Source of the DNA: SIG603 sp963621245
GTDB lineage: Bacteria; Bacillota; Clostridia; Oscillospirales; Acutalibacteraceae
Length of the DNA stretch: 64,000 bases
Assembly: GCA_963621245.1 (NCBI GenBank)
Contig: CAVFCW010000002.1
Coordinates: forward strand, 1-64,000
Direction: 5' to 3'
Positions 45,303 to 53,330 of this stretch are shown in pieces; position 1 is the first letter of the stretch, and each line of letters starts with the position of its first letter. Below the pieces are notes generated by a model, which worked only from the letters and a program-made list of their open reading frames with translations, did not search any database and had not been told where the DNA came from. The translations under genes and the position numbers were made by a program.

Positions 45303-46898
45303 ATGTACAATAATCAAGAAACTATTTTTCAAAAGCTCTCAAAATCATATTTTATATTGGTTGCGATAATGATTCTGGCGACCGCCGCTTTCATTTTGCC
45401 CAATCAATTAAAGTTGTTTAACGAATCGCTCGAGGATACTATTTTCGGAACGGCTTATATACTCTCCGAAAACTCCGAGATAATTGAAGGCTTAAAAAAA
45501 GGCGAACTGTCGGACTCTCTTAAAGCCTCGCTTCTCGAAATGGAAGAAAGGAGTGACGACATCGACTATATAGTAATAGCGGACAAAAACTCCGTGAGAC
45601 TTTTTCATCCTAACGCCGATGAAATCGGAAAAAAATTCGAGGGCGGCGACGAGGCACAAATTTTAAGCGACCCCACCCCCTACACCACAATCAGAAAAGG
45701 TGTGCACGATGTTCAGAAAAGAGCTTTTTATCAGCTGGCCGACAGCGACGGAACAGCGCTTGGATTTATAATGGTAAGTGCGTCAATGTCAACGGTGCAT
45801 TTGGCTCAGATGAAACTTATAGCAAAGCTGATTTTAATCTTTTTGGGCATATGGATTTTGGGCGTGATTTTTGCCGTCTACACTTCAAGGCACATAAGAA
45901 AAAGCCTTTTGGGCTATGAACCCGCCGACATTGCAAAACTTTTTCTTCAGCGCGAGGAAATTCTCGAGAACATCGACGAGGGGATCATCGCTTGCAACAC
46001 TTCATCGGCTAAGATTTTCTCAAACACCGCCGCCGACCGACTTCTCGGCAAAGACTACAAGCCAAAAAACGACGAGGGTCTTTGTTATATGCTCGAAAAA
46101 TGCACGGAAGAAAACACAAGTTTCACTTTGATTCCGTACGAACACGACGGCAAAAATCTTCTTGCCAGCGTAATCCCCTTAAAAAAAGAAGAAGAAACCA
46201 TCGGATTTCTTCTCATATTCCGTGACCGCACAGAAATGCTAGATCTTGCCGACCAGCTATCCGGCTCAAATCACATCGTTGAGGCGCTTCGTGCGTCAAC
46301 GCACGAATTTCTGAACAAACTGCATGTCATCTCCGGCATGCTTCAAATGGAAAATTACGATGAGGCAATTTCTTTCATCAACGGTCTTTCCGAAGAAACA
46401 GGAAACAGCTATCAAACTGTTATCGGTCAAATTCAAAACAAAACTCTCGCCGCACTTCTTCTCGGAAAGCAGAGCCACGCGCGTGAACTTGATATAGATT
46501 TCAGCATTCGCAAGGACAGTTTTCTTGCCGCACACAACGATTATCTTTCCACAAAGGAGCTTGTCACCGTTATCGGAAATCTCACGGAAAACGCATTTCA
46601 TGCGGTCGAGAGTGTAGACGGCATTCGTCAGGTTCAGCTTTTTATAAGACAATCCGACGAAGGGCTTATGATCATATCCGACGATACGGGCGTCGGAATG
46701 ACGAAGGAGCAAACGGAAGAGCTTATGAAAGGAAACTTCACCACAAGGGGCGAAGGTCACGGCGTGGGATTCAGACTTATTCGTGAGATTATAGCAAAGC
46801 ATGACGGCTATCTTTCCATTGAGTCCGAACCCGGTGTGGGCTCATCATTTACAATAAGCATACGCAAAAAACGAAACGGAGAAAACGCAAATGATTAA
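45303..46898 (+). CDS. maeK: Sensor histidine kinase of the CitA/DcuS type
   Basis: A 531-residue membrane kinase. Transmembrane helix 1 covers about 16-33 and helix 2 about 168-190, enclosing an extracytoplasmic PAS-like sensor that should bind the dicarboxylate. A cytoplasmic PAS domain (LFLQREEILENIDEGIIACN) follows. The phospho-acceptor is His334 in RASTHEFLNKLHVISGM, the H-box style of the CitA/DcuS subfamily. The ATPase domain has NLTENAFHAVE, DDTGVGM and GHGVGFRLI. It is divergent to maeE, and its last 8 nt overlap maeR. The call of malate as ligand is inferred from the adjacent genes. Confidence 0.9.
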   Translation: MYNNQETIFQKLSKSYFILVAIMILATAAFILPNQLKLFNESLEDTIFGTAYILSENSEIIEGLKKGELSDSLKASLLEMEERSDDIDYIVIADKNSVRLFHPNADEIGKKFEGGDEAQILSDPTPYTTIRKGVHDVQKRAFYQLADSDGTALGFIMVSASMSTVHLAQMKLIAKLILIFLGIWILGVIFAVYTSRHIRKSLLGYEPADIAKLFLQREEILENIDEGIIACNTSSAKIFSNTAADRLLGKDYKPKNDEGLCYMLEKCTEENTSFTLIPYEHDGKNLLASVIPLKKEEETIGFLLIFRDRTEMLDLADQLSGSNHIVEALRASTHEFLNKLHVISGMLQMENYDEAISFINGLSEETGNSYQTVIGQIQNKTLAALLLGKQSHARELDIDFSIRKDSFLAAHNDYLSTKELVTVIGNLTENAFHAVESVDGIRQVQLFIRQSDEGLMIISDDTGVGMTKEQTEELMKGNFTTRGEGHGVGFRLIREIIAKHDGYLSIESEPGVGSSFTISIRKKRNGENAND

Positions 46899-47571
46899 AA
46901 CAGTAATTGTTGAAGACGATCTCATGGTCGCAGAAATAAACAGTCAGTTTGCTCAAAAAACACAGGGAATTCAAATAGCCGCAACCTTCCACAACGGAAA
47001 CGACGCCCTGAAATTCCTCTCGGAAACGCATGTCGATTTGCTTCTTCTCGATTTGTACATGCCAGGTTTTTCGGGACTTGAATTGCTAAGGGAGCTTCGC
47101 AGAAACGGAAACGACGTCGATGTAATCATGATAACCGCCGCCAACGATACTGAGAGTATTCGTGAGGCGTTAAAGCTCGGAATAACCGATTATCTGATTA
47201 AGCCGTTCAAGTATGAGCGTTTCGCTCATGCACTTGACAAGTATCTTCTCAAGCATAAATTTATGGAGAACGGCACTTCTTTCACTCAAGCCGATTTGGA
47301 CAAGCTTTTGCACACAAATCAGGTTTCCGATAAAGCAAAAGAAATTGAGCTTCAAAAAGGACTTCAAAGAAAAACACTCGAGCGCATTCTCGATTGTCTC
47401 AAAGAACACAAGGGCGAATACCTTACAAGCGAATTTATCTCATCGAGCGTGAATCTCTCTCAGGTTACCTCAAGACGATACCTAAACTACCTCGTTGAAA
47501 CCGACACGGTTAAAAGCAGAATAGACTATTCGACGGGCGGCAGACCGTGCGTTGAATATATGATTGAGTGA
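46891..47571 (+). CDS. maeR: Response regulator of the CitB/DcuR type
   Basis: A 226-residue regulator. The receiver domain has the acidic pair EDD at 8-10, phospho-acceptor Asp54 in LLLLDLYMPG and Lys in LIKPFKYERF. The C-terminal part ends in a helix-turn-helix (SSSVNLSQVTSRRYLNYLV) typical of the CitB/DcuR group. It overlaps maeK by 8 nt. Expected to activate maeE-maeP from the repeat site at 45173-45204. Confidence 0.92.
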   Translation: MIKTVIVEDDLMVAEINSQFAQKTQGIQIAATFHNGNDALKFLSETHVDLLLLDLYMPGFSGLELLRELRRNGNDVDVIMITAANDTESIREALKLGITDYLIKPFKYERFAHALDKYLLKHKFMENGTSFTQADLDKLLHTNQVSDKAKEIELQKGLQRKTLERILDCLKEHKGEYLTSEFISSSVNLSQVTSRRYLNYLVETDTVKSRIDYSTGGRPCVEYMIE

Positions 47572-47629
47572 AAATTCGATTTAAATAAATAATCTTCTCC
47601 CCTTTTTTCGTCAAACAGAAATATTTCTC

Positions 47630-47658
47630 TGTACAACTTTTTGCAGAAACGATATAGT
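47630..47658 (+). promoter_or_regulatory. Promoter of the transglutaminase-like gene
   Basis: TGTACA, a 17-nt spacer and TATAGT, 37 nt upstream of the start codon. The -35 box is imperfect. Confidence 0.55.
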
Positions 47659-47694
47659 ATATTTATCACAAGAAATAAAATCTTGGAGGCAAAT

Positions 47695-49053
47695 ATGAAA
47701 AACGAAAATCAGGGATACTACGGCACTCAGAAAAACGCCAAGAAAAATTCTTGTTGTCTTGTAAGTTTTTTTAAAATCTGCTGTTTTGTGGCGGTAGTTG
47801 TCTCAGCTTGGTACTTTATCGACTCGGGCGCAAATCCTCTTGACTTTTTTTTAGATGACGAAAGTTCTCAAACTTATGTAACGAGTTCCGCCGATGAAGA
47901 GGGAAACAGTTCGGTTAGAGAAGCGTACGAATCGAAAAAGGCAAAATCGGCAAAGAAAGCAAAAAGCAAGAAATCCGACAAAAAAGCCGAATCGGAAACC
48001 GAAAGTTCGGCGGAAAGCAGCTCGGAAACAAGCATTGAAGAACCTGACATTCAGCTTTCGGACGCTTATTATTACTTTTCTCAGCTATCGGGCGAGGATC
48101 TCAAAATTTACAAGCTCATGCTTCAGGGAATTCTCAATCACGATGAAGAAATCACTCTTCCCGCAAACTCCGAGAATAAACTGAGAAGCATATACGATAT
48201 GTTTATGTTCGATCACCCCGAAATTTTCTATATAGAAAATTCATTCAGCTATTACGGTTACATCGACAGAACCGTTTTTTTGCCGAAATACACTTACAAT
48301 ACCGATGAAATCGGACAGAAACAAGATCAGATTAACTCCGCACTCAGCAATTTCAACACTTATCTTGCCGGCGACAATTCGGAATACGATATAATCAAAA
48401 AGGCTTATGTTTATCTCATAGATATGGTCGATTATGTCTCGGATTCAAGCGATAACCAGAATATTTACAGCGCACTTGTAAATCATCAGAGCGTATGTGC
48501 GGGCTACGCAAGAGCCTACCAGTATTTACTGCAATACTACGGAATTCAGGCAATTTATGTTCACGGCGAATCCTTAAACGATGACGGCTGGGGAAGCCAC
48601 GCATGGAATATTGTGCGTTGTAATGGCCAGTACTATCAGGTTGACGTCACTTACGGCGACGATATCTCCGATGAATGGATGAAAGAACTTGGCATTCACG
48701 ACTTCGCTTACCTTTGCATAGACGATAACTCAATGTACAGAGACCACACAATCGCAAGCGAGCCGAGCGTTCCCGAATGCACATCGCTTGATTTGAATTT
48801 CTACATTATGAACGGCTTGTATTCAGATTATTACGATGATAATGTTGTGGCAAGCATGAGCAACTCGATTTACAGCGGAGAGCACACTTGGTGCTATCAG
48901 TTCTCAAATTACGATGCCTTTGCCGCATGCCTTGAGAGCATAAGCGCCGAAAACGGAATCTACGCAAGAACGGTAGCCGATTACATAGGTGGAAGCTCTT
49001 ATATTCGCTATCAATACGACAGCACAACCTACACCATAATGTGTTGGTACTGA
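47695..49053 (+). CDS. Membrane-anchored transglutaminase-like protein
   Basis: 452 residues. A short basic N-terminus is followed by one hydrophobic segment (about 26-44), which probably anchors the protein with its bulk outside. A low-complexity linker rich in Lys, Ser and Glu (about 80-120) leads to an extracellular domain. The transglutaminase-like triad is visible: Cys in HQSVCAGYARAYQYLL near 264, His in WGSHAWNIVR near 302 and Asp in YYQVDVTYGD near 316. Such domains act as peptidases or cross-linking enzymes on surface or peptide substrates; which one is unknown. ATG 47695 follows TTGGAGG; an upstream 18-codon extension lacks one. Confidence 0.82.
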   Translation: MKNENQGYYGTQKNAKKNSCCLVSFFKICCFVAVVVSAWYFIDSGANPLDFFLDDESSQTYVTSSADEEGNSSVREAYESKKAKSAKKAKSKKSDKKAESETESSAESSSETSIEEPDIQLSDAYYYFSQLSGEDLKIYKLMLQGILNHDEEITLPANSENKLRSIYDMFMFDHPEIFYIENSFSYYGYIDRTVFLPKYTYNTDEIGQKQDQINSALSNFNTYLAGDNSEYDIIKKAYVYLIDMVDYVSDSSDNQNIYSALVNHQSVCAGYARAYQYLLQYYGIQAIYVHGESLNDDGWGSHAWNIVRCNGQYYQVDVTYGDDISDEWMKELGIHDFAYLCIDDNSMYRDHTIASEPSVPECTSLDLNFYIMNGLYSDYYDDNVVASMSNSIYSGEHTWCYQFSNYDAFAACLESISAENGIYARTVADYIGGSSYIRYQYDSTTYTIMCWY

Positions 49054-49084
49054 TATAAAACGATTTGAACCCACTGAAACCATA

Positions 49085-49120
49085 AATGTCCCCTACACCT
49101 TTAAAGGCGTGAGGGACATT
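49085..49120 (+). terminator. Hairpin after the transglutaminase-like gene
   Basis: AATGTCCC pairs with GGGACATT, with an inner CCTTT/AAAGG stem. No clear T-run follows, so it may be a weak terminator or part of the HxlR gene leader. Confidence 0.45.
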
Positions 49121-49159
49121 GGGTTAAATATAAAATAAAACTGACAGGAGGTTTTATGT

Positions 49160-49510
49160 ATGGTAACAAGAGAAGAAATGCCCGCTTGTCCGGTTGCGAT
49201 AACGGTTTCTTTAATCGGAAGCAAATGGAAATTGTTAATTATAAGGAATCTTCTTGTACGCCCCTGGCGTTTTAATGAATTAAAAAGAGATTTGAATGGA
49301 ATCAGTCAGAAAGTTTTGACCGACAGTTTGCGTTCCATGGAAAAAGATGGTCTTATCACAAGAACCGTTTATGCAGAGGTTCCGCCAAAAGTAGAATATT
49401 CACTCAGTGACCTTGGAGAATCAATGCGACCGATTATTAAATCCATGGAAGATTGGGGAATCTCATACAAAAATAATATAACCAACAAAAAACAGGAAGA
49501 TGCTTTATAA
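49160..49510 (+). CDS. HxlR-family transcriptional regulator
   Basis: A 116-residue winged-helix regulator. The conserved cysteine stands at residue 10 (REEMPACPVAITVSLIG), followed by the family core GSKWKLLIIRNLLVRPWRFNEL, SQKVLTDSLRSMEKDGLI and the wing VEYSLSDLGESM. HxlR proteins often sense reactive or electrophilic compounds through this cysteine. ATG 49160 gives the family N-terminus; AGGAGG lies upstream. No target gene is adjacent on the same strand, so its regulon is unknown. Confidence 0.9.
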   Translation: MVTREEMPACPVAITVSLIGSKWKLLIIRNLLVRPWRFNELKRDLNGISQKVLTDSLRSMEKDGLITRTVYAEVPPKVEYSLSDLGESMRPIIKSMEDWGISYKNNITNKKQEDAL

Positions 49511-49525
49511 AAAGCTCTTCCTGTT
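49491..49525 (+). terminator. Terminator overlapping the end of the HxlR gene
   Basis: AACAGGAAGA/TCTTCCTGTT, a perfect 10-bp stem whose left arm lies in the last codons of the gene, followed by CCCTTTTC. Confidence 0.75.
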
Positions 49526-49629
49526 CCCTTTTCGTCTTAACAGTATCTCATTCTTACCGCTGTCCATTCTCACAATATCAAATTAAGAAAAGACAACATG
49601 TGCTAAAATTGTTCTCTAAAAATATAAAA

Positions 49630-50520
49630 TTACTGATTTGTTTTACCGCCGTTATCTTTGATTAAATCCATAAAGAGATTTACGACAGGGTTTATGTTGT
49701 TCGGATTCGTCACACAAACATAGCTGTCGGAATATTCCGATTCAAACGGTATGGAGTGATAATAAGTGTTTCCGAGAAGATACGGATCGTGAGGATTTGA
49801 AATTGTAACGCCGTTTTCGGACATAACTTTAAAATAAGCGATTTCTGACGACTCAACCTCCACCTGATGCACATCCGTAAGGCAAAAAACATCCTTAAAA
49901 ATACTATCAACCTTATATCCGTTCGGCGAAGTGAGATAGAATGTTTCGCCGCATAAATCCTTATACTCCAAGTGGTCTTTCTTTGCCAAACGGTGATCCT
50001 TTGACACGACTATCAAGGTTTGTTCTTTCTTTAGCTTTTTAACTTTGAAGCCAGCCTCTTCCCAGTGCGGCAAATCAAGTCCGATTGCAATATCAATGCT
50101 TCCGTTTTCAAGTCCTCGGTGCTGTTGGGTCGTTGTCATCTTGTTATACTTAAGCTCCAAAGACGGCCAACTCTCTTTTAGTGTATTGATAACTTCAAAG
50201 AACATATACTCCGAATAATAACCCGTCTGAAATGCGATTGACAAAGTTCCGCTTTTTCCCTCTGCCGCTATTTTTGCGGTTTCAAGCGTGAGATCAATCT
50301 GAGCGAGAGCTTCTTTCATACCGTTATACAGAATTTTGCCGTGCTCCGTAAGTTTGAGCGGCTTGCTGTTTCGGTTAAACAGTTGATATCCAAGCTCGTT
50401 TTCGAGCATTTGAATTTGTCTGCTCACGGTTGGCTGAGATGTATAAAGCCTCTGTGCGGCATATGTGATGTTGCCGAATTCGGCTACCGAGATAAAGTAC
50501 TTAAGTTGTTGCAGAGTCAT
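49630..50520 (-). CDS. LysR-family transcriptional regulator
   Basis: 296 residues. The N-terminal winged helix MTLQQLKYFISVAEFGNITY and RLYTSQPTVSRQIQMLENEL is typical, followed by the co-inducer domain. ATG 50520 is chosen because it begins exactly at the LysR motif; a 29-codon upstream extension is AT-rich and unlike the family. It is the last gene of the glycyl radical locus, with its own promoter overlapping the operon terminator. Its probable targets are the two promoters of the locus that share a GTTAA-type palindrome. Confidence 0.92.
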   Translation of the reverse strand: MTLQQLKYFISVAEFGNITYAAQRLYTSQPTVSRQIQMLENELGYQLFNRNSKPLKLTEHGKILYNGMKEALAQIDLTLETAKIAAEGKSGTLSIAFQTGYYSEYMFFEVINTLKESWPSLELKYNKMTTTQQHRGLENGSIDIAIGLDLPHWEEAGFKVKKLKKEQTLIVVSKDHRLAKKDHLEYKDLCGETFYLTSPNGYKVDSIFKDVFCLTDVHQVEVESSEIAYFKVMSENGVTISNPHDPYLLGNTYYHSIPFESEYSDSYVCVTNPNNINPVVNLFMDLIKDNGGKTNQ

Positions 50521-50593
50521 CCTGTCACTTTCCTCATGTTTTCTTGATTTACTTTGTTTTTCAAAAGTAAATATAAAATATCTTATCCCTATA

Positions 50594-50621
50594 ATTATAC
50601 CACACAAAACGGCAACTGCAA
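50594..50621 (-). promoter_or_regulatory. Promoter of the LysR gene
   Basis: TTGCAG (50621-50616), a 16-nt spacer and extended TGG-TATAAT (50599-50594). The -35 box lies inside the terminator stem of the upstream operon. Confidence 0.65.
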
Positions 50622-50645
50622 GAAACTTATCCCGCAGTTGCCGTT
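50608..50645 (-). terminator. Terminator at the end of the glycyl radical operon
   Basis: AACGGCAACTGC/GCAGTTGCCGTT, a perfect 12-bp stem with 14-nt loop, followed by TTGTG; 23 nt after the stop of the TIM-barrel gene. Confidence 0.85.
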
Positions 50646-50667
50646 TGAACTTATTTTTCAGTACCTA

Positions 50668-51651
50668 TTACTTGTTAAGGAAATAATTGCTCTCGCCGTA
50701 AATCTTCTTTGCGTTGAAGCCGATTCCGAGTTCCTTGTACATGTACTCGACAGACTCCTTAAGGCCCTTAAGCTCCATCTCACGGCCTTCCTCAAGTGTG
50801 TGGCCGGAAAGCGGAAGCTCAATCTCGAGGTCGATTGTGTCAAGTCCTTCGGGAGCTTTCTCTCTCAAGATATCCATGATTGCACGGCAGTCAACATTGC
50901 CCTGACCGATAGCTGTACCGAGAGAATGTGTGCCGTCCGGATCTGCAAATACTCTGTTGTCGCAGAAGTGTACGCAGTAGCAGTACGGAGCCATTCTTTC
51001 AACACAATCAGCAATACCCTCCATGAGCATGAGAGAGTTGATTGTATCACAGCAAGCACCGATAAGCGGATGATTGAGCTGCTCTACAAGCCAAACTACC
51101 TCGTTTGCAAACAAATCGCAGTGGTTCTCGACAGCAATCTTGAGGCCATACTCCTCGATGAGCGGAATATTTGCCTTGAAGTCGTTGCAAATAGCGATAA
51201 GCTGAGTCATAACCTCGGGAGCAAGGCAGGAATGGGATGACTTCTCGGGATGCTCAACATCTGTGCTGTACTTAACGAGCTTACAGCCAAGCTTGTGAGC
51301 GATGTGAAGCGACTCCTCGATTGAGCAGTTAACACGGGGATCGGACGGAGCGTTGAAAGAAATGTTAAGCTCAAGCTCGATGCCGGCGTCCTCGGCAATC
51401 TTTCTGCACTCAGCAAGATGCTCGTCGGAAGTATCGTTCTGAATATCGACAAGTGTGATGTGCAATACATCAAGACCGACATTAACGGCAATATCTACCA
51501 AATCTTTAAATGTTGCAACCTGCTCGAATGCGTGGTGCTCGCCGTACTCCTGGAAGCCCCAGCTCTCGCCGAAACCGGAAAGATGAAGAGTGTAGCTGTG
51601 CATACCAAGCTTGAATTTTCTGTCGTGGTTTTTAATCATTGTGTTTTTCAT
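50668..51651 (-). CDS. Xylose isomerase-like TIM-barrel protein (sugar isomerase/epimerase fold)
   Basis: A 327-residue protein of the AP-endonuclease-2/xylose isomerase-like barrel. A full metal site is visible: Glu in KIAVENHCDLF, Asp in GACCDTINS, His in YCVHFCDN and Glu in DLEIELPL. These barrels act as isomerases, epimerases or hydrolases on sugars, inositols and hydroxy acids; the substrate cannot be read. AAGGAG precedes the ATG. It is co-transcribed with a glycyl radical enzyme and a ProC-like gene, so it probably acts before or after the radical step, for example by changing a hydroxyl stereocentre (inference). Confidence 0.8.
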   Translation of the reverse strand: MKNTMIKNHDRKFKLGMHSYTLHLSGFGESWGFQEYGEHHAFEQVATFKDLVDIAVNVGLDVLHITLVDIQNDTSDEHLAECRKIAEDAGIELELNISFNAPSDPRVNCSIEESLHIAHKLGCKLVKYSTDVEHPEKSSHSCLAPEVMTQLIAICNDFKANIPLIEEYGLKIAVENHCDLFANEVVWLVEQLNHPLIGACCDTINSLMLMEGIADCVERMAPYCYCVHFCDNRVFADPDGTHSLGTAIGQGNVDCRAIMDILREKAPEGLDTIDLEIELPLSGHTLEEGREMELKGLKESVEYMYKELGIGFNAKKIYGESNYFLNK

Positions 51652-51694
51652 GACTGTAACTCCTTATATAATTAAACATCAAAAAACTTCTAAA

Positions 51695-52501
51695 TTATTT
51701 CTGCTGGCCGAGTTCTCTGCAATGTTCAACGGAAACTCTGACAAACTCCTCAAATATCTTATCAAATCCCATGGATTCGATTTTCTCAAGTGCCGTAACT
51801 GTTGCTCCGCCGGGAAGTCTCAATGCTGTCTCAAGCTGCTCGAGAGTATAATCGGAAGACAAAATCATCTCGGCACTGCCCTTCATTGTCTCTGCGAAAA
51901 GACGAATTGCAACATCCGGATCAAGGCCAAGTTCTTTTGCCGCCTTAACCATCAAATTTGAGATGTGGTAGAAAAATCCGGGTGCAGAACCGTTAAACGG
52001 AAGAATTTCCGCCATCATTCCGTCAGGAATTTCCTCGACAAGACCGCAAGATCTCAAAATTGCACAAACCTTATCAACGTCCTCATCGGTGCAACCGGAA
52101 GAGCGTGAAACGGCAAATGCGCCCTCGCCCACCTGTGAGCTCATGTTCGGCATACAAATAACCACTTTGCAGTCTTTTCCGAGGTGCTCCTGATACCAAG
52201 GCTGTTCAACGCCTGTAACAACGGTAAGCATAACCTGTTCGGGTCTCATGTTGGCTGCAAGCTCATCAATGATAAATCCGACAACTTTTGGCGTAACACC
52301 GAGCACCAACATCTCAGAATTATCTATCAAATCCTTCATGCTGTCAAATGTTTTATAGCCTCTTTCGGCATAATCTTTACGAACAGCTTCGTTAATGTCG
52401 TAAATTCCGATTTCAGCGGGATTGTAGTCCTCATTCATCTCTGCGCCTCTGTGCATGCAACGAATGATGTTTCCCGCAGCAATAAATCCGTAACGTAACA
52501 T
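51695..52501 (-). CDS. Pyrroline-5-carboxylate reductase-like protein, divergent
   Basis: 268 residues with the ProC fold: an N-terminal NAD(P) motif GFIAAGN (usual form GFIGAGN), VCMPNMSSQVGEGAF instead of the usual RxMPNTPxxVGEG, NGSAPGFFYHISNLMVKAA in place of GSGPAY, and LPGGATVTALEKIE in place of SPGGTTI. ProC reduces pyrroline-5-carboxylate to proline; the altered MPN-TP and GSGPAY positions make another imine or keto substrate possible. AAGGAGCG precedes the ATG. It lies 26 nt after the glycyl radical activase gene. In known trans-4-hydroxyproline loci a ProC partner reduces the product of the radical dehydratase HypD. Confidence 0.8.
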   Translation of the reverse strand: MLRYGFIAAGNIIRCMHRGAEMNEDYNPAEIGIYDINEAVRKDYAERGYKTFDSMKDLIDNSEMLVLGVTPKVVGFIIDELAANMRPEQVMLTVVTGVEQPWYQEHLGKDCKVVICMPNMSSQVGEGAFAVSRSSGCTDEDVDKVCAILRSCGLVEEIPDGMMAEILPFNGSAPGFFYHISNLMVKAAKELGLDPDVAIRLFAETMKGSAEMILSSDYTLEQLETALRLPGGATVTALEKIESMGFDKIFEEFVRVSVEHCRELGQQK

Positions 52502-52527
52502 ATGAAATCGCTCCTTATTAAAATTTC

Positions 52528-53319
52528 TTAAACTACTGTTTTTATATATTTATCCGTGATGCTCTTGCAATACTGTATGTGCTCGTCGCTCGGAACCTCG
52601 ATATCTTTGAGCGGATAATCCATTCCGAGTTTTCGGTAAGTGTCTGTTCCCAATCTGTGATACGGGAGAAGCTGCAAGCTGTCAACTCCCTTAAGTTCGG
52701 ACAAAAACTTGCCAAGACCCTCAAGCTCTTCTTTCGAATCGTTTACACCGGGTATCAAAGGTCTTCTGATTATTATTTTCAGATTTGGTCTTTTTTCTTT
52801 TCCCGCTTTTTCAATATTGCTCAAAATTAAATCGTTCGCTACTCCCGTAAAGGCCTTGTGTTTATCAGAATCGAATACTTTCATATCAATAAACGCCGTG
52901 TCGAGGCAATCGAGAATCGGCTCTATCTTCTCCCAATCAGCATAAAACGAGCTTTCAATAGCTGTGTTTATGCCCTCGTAGCACGATCTGCGAAGTATAT
53001 TGTAGGCAAATTCAGGCTGAAGCAGAATTTCACCGCCCGAGAGAGTAACTCCGCCGCCGGAGTGGAAATAAAAAAGGCTGTCCTTTCTTATTTCCGTCAT
53101 AACCTCCTCCACGGTCATAATTTTTCCGTAGGTTATGGTTCCGTCAAGCGTCGATTCGATTTGTTTTTTATAGCTTTCGGGTGTAGAACACCATTTGCAT
53201 CGCAATGGGCATCCCTTAAGAAAGACAACCGTTCTCAGTCCGTCTCCGTCAAAGATAGAGCTTTTCTCAATTCTGAGAACAGTGCCCTCAAGGTTCATAT
53301 TTTCATAAGACTGAATCAT
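52528..53319 (-). CDS. Glycyl radical enzyme activating enzyme (radical SAM)
   Basis: A 263-residue radical SAM activase that abstracts the glycine hydrogen of its partner. The cluster cysteines are C37, C41 and C44 in CPLRCKWC, followed by GGGVTLSGGEILLQPEFAY for SAM binding. After the cluster the chain moves directly to TYGKIMTVEEV: the two-cluster ferredoxin insert that many non-PFL activases carry is missing. It is therefore of the short PflA-like build. The ribosome binding site is weak, and the gene follows the glycyl radical enzyme by 11 nt. Confidence 0.9.
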   Translation of the reverse strand: MIQSYENMNLEGTVLRIEKSSIFDGDGLRTVVFLKGCPLRCKWCSTPESYKKQIESTLDGTITYGKIMTVEEVMTEIRKDSLFYFHSGGGVTLSGGEILLQPEFAYNILRRSCYEGINTAIESSFYADWEKIEPILDCLDTAFIDMKVFDSDKHKAFTGVANDLILSNIEKAGKEKRPNLKIIIRRPLIPGVNDSKEELEGLGKFLSELKGVDSLQLLPYHRLGTDTYRKLGMDYPLKDIEVPSDEHIQYCKSITDKYIKTVV

Positions 53320-53330
53320 CTTTTTTTAGA

